Source: Desmodus rotundus
Taxonomy: Eukaryota > Chordata > Mammalia > Chiroptera > Phyllostomidae
Reading direction: 5' to 3'
Assembly (NCBI RefSeq): GCF_022682495.2
Contig: NC_071394.1
Span: forward strand, 29,360,470-29,424,469
DNA: 64,000 nucleotides
In this document: one piece after another, positions 58,506 through 64,000 of the stretch
How positions within the stretch are numbered: the first letter of the stretch is position 1
Layout: every line of letters starts with the position of its first letter
Position numbers and translations under genes: made by a program
Notes under the pieces: generated by a model
Database searches by the model: none
What the model saw: the letters and a program-made list of their open reading frames with translations, nothing else
What the model was told of the DNA's origin: nothing

Positions 58506-61500
58506 TTCACTCCCCTTTGAAGTCCTTCGGCCAGGACCATCATAAGGTCCCAGACTAATATCAAGAGAGGATAAAAGAACAATACAGTGTTTTATAAGCA
58601 TTAACTTTTTCTACCATATGTTCTAGTTCTGTAAATTAAATTCCTTTCTGCTTGAAATATTTAGAGTAGCTTTTCTTCTTATTGATATCTCATAAAACAA
58701 CACATAACTGTAGCACTTAATATATTAACTTTATGAAAAGGCACTAATCATTTGCTTCCACATCTAAATGTGCAAATATTGGTTTTACCATGTATGTACA
58801 CAAGCACCTTATCTTACATAAAATTTTACATACATGCTTATTGTTTAGCTCATCTACCTATTGATAGATGCTATTTGTATTTATAGATTCTAATAATTAG
58901 GGTTAATGCATTAAATGAGGAAAACAAACAAATATGTGTTGATAGTGTTTGCTGAAGGAATGAATTTATACATATAAACTATTTATACATATATCTATCA
59001 TTGTTCTACATCAAAATAATCTATATTTTTTAGTGAGTGATAATAGTTTTCAAAGTTATAAAGATATAGGACTGTCATCCACTGGACCTATAAGGACCAA
59101 GGCTTCATCATCATCTCTTACACCAACACTCCTGATGATGCACAGGTTGTACTAAAATGAGCCAGAGTGGATGTGAGACAGGACGTTGACTCCTGAATCT
59201 GGTAATCACTATATTTTCACAAAAAATCCATTAGTTTCTGTTTAGCTTTTATCCAAGAAACAAATAATCCATACACAAACCCACTCCTGCCACACAATAT
59301 CTTAAAACATTTGTATTAATGTGATTATAGATGGGGGTGCATCATACATACTGTACTAGACCTTCATCCTTCCCATTTGAAGACGATGTTCAATGGGCAG
59401 GCACTTATTTCCACTTCAGTGACTCTGGTGAAGGCGAGTCAATTTCCAGGGATGATGTATAGTCAGTGCAGGTAGCAGAGCTAGCCTACCTCACAGGCAA
59501 CATTCGATTCCTGCCTGAATTGAAATATTCATCACTGTGTCTGCCTCTTCATGTCTCTGTCAGCAAATGAAGGTCATGTTACTCCCTCCAATTTGTGTTA
59601 ACAGGCAATGTGAGTACAACAAGCAATCTGAAAGGTGAATATGAATTGAGAGAAAGTACTTCAGGTGAGCCACGATGGGACTGACGTCTAATTCGGCCAC
59701 TTTTCATTCAGGTTAAAATACGTTTGATGCTGAAGGTCACTATTATTTTCCTCCCAGAACTCACTCTCCAGGGTTGGTGGGGTTCAAGGAAATCCAGCTC
59801 ATATGCACATTTCTTTTCTCTTTCGCTGCTTTCGATAGGAACATAGGCTTCACCAGTCACATCCTGTAAAATGGTCATGCACATTTCTTTCTTCAGAATT
59901 ATTTCCTTTGGATGCTTTTCCACGACCAAGGTATTTACTGCTCATGGTGGTGGCCTTCCTTTAGCGCCTCAGAACTGGGCCCCGCAGAGGGCCTACCTTC
60001 TGTGGACAGAGCTCAGGATGATGGGAACCCCCTCGGCCTCCTGGCAGGAGAGTGGGCCATTGCTCAGAAGGCGTGGCGATAGCCTATCTTTTGCAGATAT
60101 GATTCATACAACAGATATTCTAGTCTCAACACAGTCAGGGAAAACATGACATCTTAAACAGGCTTTTATACAGAAGAAATATTTTGCAAAAACTATTCTG
60201 ATCTGGATGCATTTTCCCCAAAGAAAATAAAGGCATAAGAAACCTCGTTTTTGAAGACCAAATAAAAATAAGCACGTGCACATACACTCACCAAGGGAAA
60301 GCTCCTGGGACTTTAGTCTTATTACTGTATGCAGCATCCTCAGTTCGCACATAACTGAAGAAGGAGAACTTTGTGTTTGATCGTTTCTGTCTCCTTCTCC
60401 TGAGCAAGTGTCTGCTTTTTAAGTTGCTAACTATCCTTCACAAGAAGTGGAGTGGCCAAGGTTTCCTTTTCCTGATAGCATCTTATAAGATTTTAACTGC
60501 TAATAGTATTACTTTCACCACTGAATCACATGAGATAAATCTTCCCAAGTTTATGAGGTCAACAACCAAGGCTTCGTCAAAGCTGGAAAAAAGCGTCTGC
60601 ACTCGAATGTTTCTCATGGTTTCAAGCAATAAGTCACAGGGAGAGTGAAACAGAAAGGCATTTATTGAAATTAAAACATCTGCTTACAAATAGTACATTT
60701 TTTCCCAGTCTGGAAGATTAGAAAAGAAAACAAAAACCCTAGATGTGTGTGTAGTAGGGAAAAATGCTAATCTTAAGTTTTATGTGTGTATGTGTGTATT
60801 TAGAAATAAGACTTGTATGAAATAATGGGAATATGCCTTATGAAAAACTGAATGCAATGAGAAAAGATAAAATAATAGTTTTCTTCTCTAGCTATCCTTC
60901 AGTAAAGGGAAAAAAGGGTATGCAATAACTGCTTCCAAATATAAAATTTTGGGACAGCGAAACATAAAACAAACAAACAAAACCTACCCAACAACTGAAC
61001 CAGTGAACAGCAATCTGGTCCAAAAACAACAACAAAAGATGTTTGAATCACTTGGATGTAGATCAACTCATCTCACACATTTTTTAATCTAAAACAAACC
61101 CCACATAGTTGCTGACAGACAGTGTGGAAAGAAATACCACTTCAAAGATGATCACAGCAATTCGCAATGGCAGGACACTCCTCGTGGGAATTAACTTCAT
61201 GCCATTAAGTTGCTTTTTATAGTACTTGGAGAATTACGAAAAATTTGCCACTGTGACCACAACTAATCTCCCCACTTGAAAAATTATTAAATAAATTCTG
61301 TCTTCTTCCATGAGAGGAAAAAACTCACTTGAAACACGTGTATAGCAGAAGGGACTGGAAGCAGCTCACCTCGTGGGGCTGCCTAGGTTAAAAGAGGTTT
61401 TCTGAGCTAATAGTAAACGTGATGTTTAAGATTGAGAGAGGAAGGGCAAAAGAAAAGGGATTAAATGATTAAACGAAGGGTAGATAATTAACAAAAGGCG

Positions 61501-64000
61501 AAACTACAGAGACAGAGAGATGATGGTGACCAGATAAACTGCCGTAGGCTTGGACTCCCGACTGACTTCCTGACCTGCACCCGCAGCGTCGCTCCTCCAC
61601 TGACTGTGCTTCCCTGAGGCAGGCTCTGCGTCCACTTGGTCACGTCTCTTCGCCTCTCTCTCTCTCTTCTTTCCTTACCAGCCTGTGTTTCTGTTAGAGA
61701 CCCAGGGTCTCTGTGGATTGACTGCTCCACTCCCCAAAGTGAAGCTTCCCTTTGGCCCAAAGCACTTGAGTGGGGTCACTTCTGCTACCTCTGACAAAGT
61801 CTATTGTTGGTTTTATCTCGAGTTGGGTGCTGGACTTGTAAAGATGAAAAATCATGCTTTCGAGGCTCAAGTCTGACAGTGAGTGCACATATGGAGACAG
61901 GCAAATAAGGAGAAGGACAACAGCAGAACATATTTGAGGACCTGCAAGTAGGTAGAGCATATGACACCCTTGCATCCTCACGGCAGGCAGCAGCCCCTGC
62001 GGAAGGATGGGAAGGATACACGTGTGCCCATTTTCCAGGACTGCTGCCTGTGCCCACTCAGAGACCTACCCCTACTCCTTCCAGGCCACTGACCAAAATC
62101 AATCCTCATTCCATTTTCTCTATCCATATTCACCAGAGTTAATTGTAGTAGCCCTGCGTGTCCTCACTAATATACCCATCTCTCACTTAATGATCTTTTT
62201 CATTATGAAAAAAAACATAGTACACAGGGATGAATCAGGTAGGTTATAAGGCTAGAAGTGTGATTCAAAAGTCTGAATAATACAACTGTGTTGTTTATCC
62301 CTCTAGCAAGGTCCATTCTAAAAATATGCTCTCTCTAATTACATAAAGCAACCAAGAGAGGGCTGCTCCTCCCAATGGCTTCCTGATTCACCCTCCCACT
62401 CTCTCCCCAGGCTCTCCAGTGACGGGTGCTTTGCCTGCTGTCCTTGACGACAGCCTGACTTCAGAGTAGGCCTGGTGTGAACACCGTCATGAGTGGCTGA
62501 GATTTGAAATTAGGAATTTGCTGGCTGTTGGGGGCTGAGAGATGGAGGTGGAGGAGACTGGCTTAATCATCACTAAGAAAAATCAGCATAAATTTTTCAA
62601 AGGCACTATTTTGAAAGAATAAATAAAAAACTACAGTGAAAATCTTTAAGTGAGGGATATTAAGTTGCATTTAGCAAACCTTGGCAGAATCACTGATAAC
62701 AACACATTTGCTTGGATGGCCCAGAATTTTATAACCTGATATGAAAATTGGGGTCATTTTTCAAGGATGGCAACAAGATGATTTTGTGTGATAATCTTTC
62801 TGCTTGTCCAAATAATAGCCTTTAAAAGCTAATAAACACTTTTACCGAGGCCACTTAGAAGCTGCATCACCAGCCCTTGCAGATGCCATGACTTGGGGCA
62901 AGAACGGGATTAGCAGTAACTGCAGGTGCGGTTTATGGACCAGCCAGCAGTAGCTAAACCTTGAGGGAGTAGGAGGTAGACAAAAATGACTTTTCTTTCT
63001 ATAGGGCTCTAATCAGTATATTTAAGCCAGTTTTGAAAACTTGAAGAGTCAAAGAAAGAAATCATAATGAAAATTCTAACATATTTAAGTAAATGGCTAT
63101 TAAAGTACTATCTCAAAACTTGTGGAAAGCAGCTAAGCAAGTGCTTAGAGAGAGATGTATGGCCTTACATGTATATGTTCGAAAATAAGAAAGACGGAAA
63201 GATAATGGATTCAACATTCCCATCAAGAAGAAAACAGAAATAAGTAAAACAGAATAAACTCAAATAGAGAAGAAAATAATAGCATTTGTGTAATTCAAAC
63301 TCACAAAAATTATGTGACAGTTTTTGAATATACACTTAGAGAAGAAGAATGTTAAGATAATGAGAACACTGACGATAACTGCAGAGGGAGAAGGGGATGG
63401 GCTGTGACGAGGCGAGGTACAAAAGGGGTTTCAGGTGTATTGGTGATCTCTATTTCTTTTTAAACTAAGGATCTGAAGCAATATTTGAAATTACTAAGAT
63501 GAAAACTGGGTGGAGGATATGACAGGGCTTATTATTCTATGTTGCTTTCCAAATATTTGAAGTATTCCCCCATTTTAAGTAAAAGTGGAAAGGAAAATTT
63601 AAAGAGAAACATTAAAAATAAAGAAACGAGATGTTCTACTTTTGTCAGTTGTAAGTAGCATCAGGGAAAGAAATAGTAATAATTTTTGCCTTCTCCACTC
63701 AATGAGAGCTGCATGCCCAGCGCCAGCTCAGAGGTCGGTGCAGGGGGCTCCAGAGTACTAACTGCCATTGTGAGCTCACCCCGAAGTCAGAAGGAGTCTG
63801 CTCTCCTCCTCACACCAATCAAAGCTCGGAAAAATCTTATCTGATCCTACTTCATTTAAGTCCTAAAGCAAGGGTATTCACCACTACTGTCTATTATTGT
63901 TTAACGAATGACATTTTATACATTTGTCATAGTAAAATGATGATACTGTTATAAAATGTTATAGGACATTATTGACGTTTTTCTTACTATAACCACTCTC
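58506..64000. other. CPQ: Intronic DNA without recognisable repeat or exon
   Basis: Over 5.5 kb no CPQ exon, young SINE or terminal-repeat transposon was recognised. The minus-strand frame at 59708-59929 and frames around 61488-62057 were examined and not assigned. A TG/GT-rich patch lies at about 60743-60800. Confidence 0.4.

Larger units (their letters stand above)
36899..64000 (-). other. CPQ: CPQ intron, 3' part only (upstream of the 36.8-kb exon)
   Basis: From the acceptor at 36899 to the window edge, 27.1 kb, no CPQ exon was recognised on the minus strand, so the intron probably continues past 64000. It holds most of the DNA transposons of the window. Confidence 0.75.

Noticed and set aside
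1..64000. Search for an undescribed multi-gene system, CRISPR array or viral gene
   Set aside because: The window is a mammalian intron with two exons. No array of spaced repeats, no operon-like gene cluster and no viral-type coding region was seen.

Overview
This window looks like nuclear DNA from a bat, probably of the suborder Yangochiroptera. It is AT-rich, has almost no long open frames, and carries the repeat mixture of a placental mammal: L1, L2, MIR and Tigger/MER2 fragments. The bat-type signal comes from five tRNA-derived SINEs of the VES kind. They contain the 'ccctggctggtgtggctca' style head and, in antisense, a 'tttttagagagagggga' style tail. Cut-and-paste DNA transposons (two mariner copies, one hAT copy and a short inverted-repeat family) fit the same picture. 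The species call is inference.

The only protein-coding gene I can support is CPQ (carboxypeptidase Q, also called PGCP), read on the minus strand. Two internal exons are present. One, at 36807-36898, carries the Trp-Thr-Ala-Glu-Glu active-site segment. The next, at 9703-9904, carries the Met-Glu-Ser-Asp zinc-ligand segment. Both have consensus splice sites, open frames and matching phases, and they join in frame. Together they form part of the M28-family metallopeptidase domain. The whole window therefore lies inside CPQ: part of a downstream intron (1-9702), one complete 26.9-kb intron (9905-36806) and part of an upstream intron (36899-64000). I did not find the final exon or the exon before the 36.8-kb one, so they most likely lie outside the window.

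The introns hold layered repeats. From 1 to 9.7 kb there are a VES SINE, a MER2/Tigger2 element and a hAT element with a perfect 8-bp target duplication. From 9.9 to 36.8 kb there are MIR, L2 and L1 fragments, two VES SINEs, and one copy of a TA-flanked inverted-repeat transposon. From 36.9 to 64 kb there are two internally deleted mariner elements, one of them nested in a MIR. The same interval holds a VES SINE with a perfect 16-bp duplication, a VES SINE nested in a MIR, a 3' L1 ORF2 fragment, a strong G-run tract, a GA microsatellite, and a second copy of the inverted-repeat transposon.

I found no evidence for a new multi-gene system, an RNA gene, a CRISPR array or a viral gene. The rest reads as ordinary intron. 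Repeat family names are from recognition by eye, and older families are uncertain.
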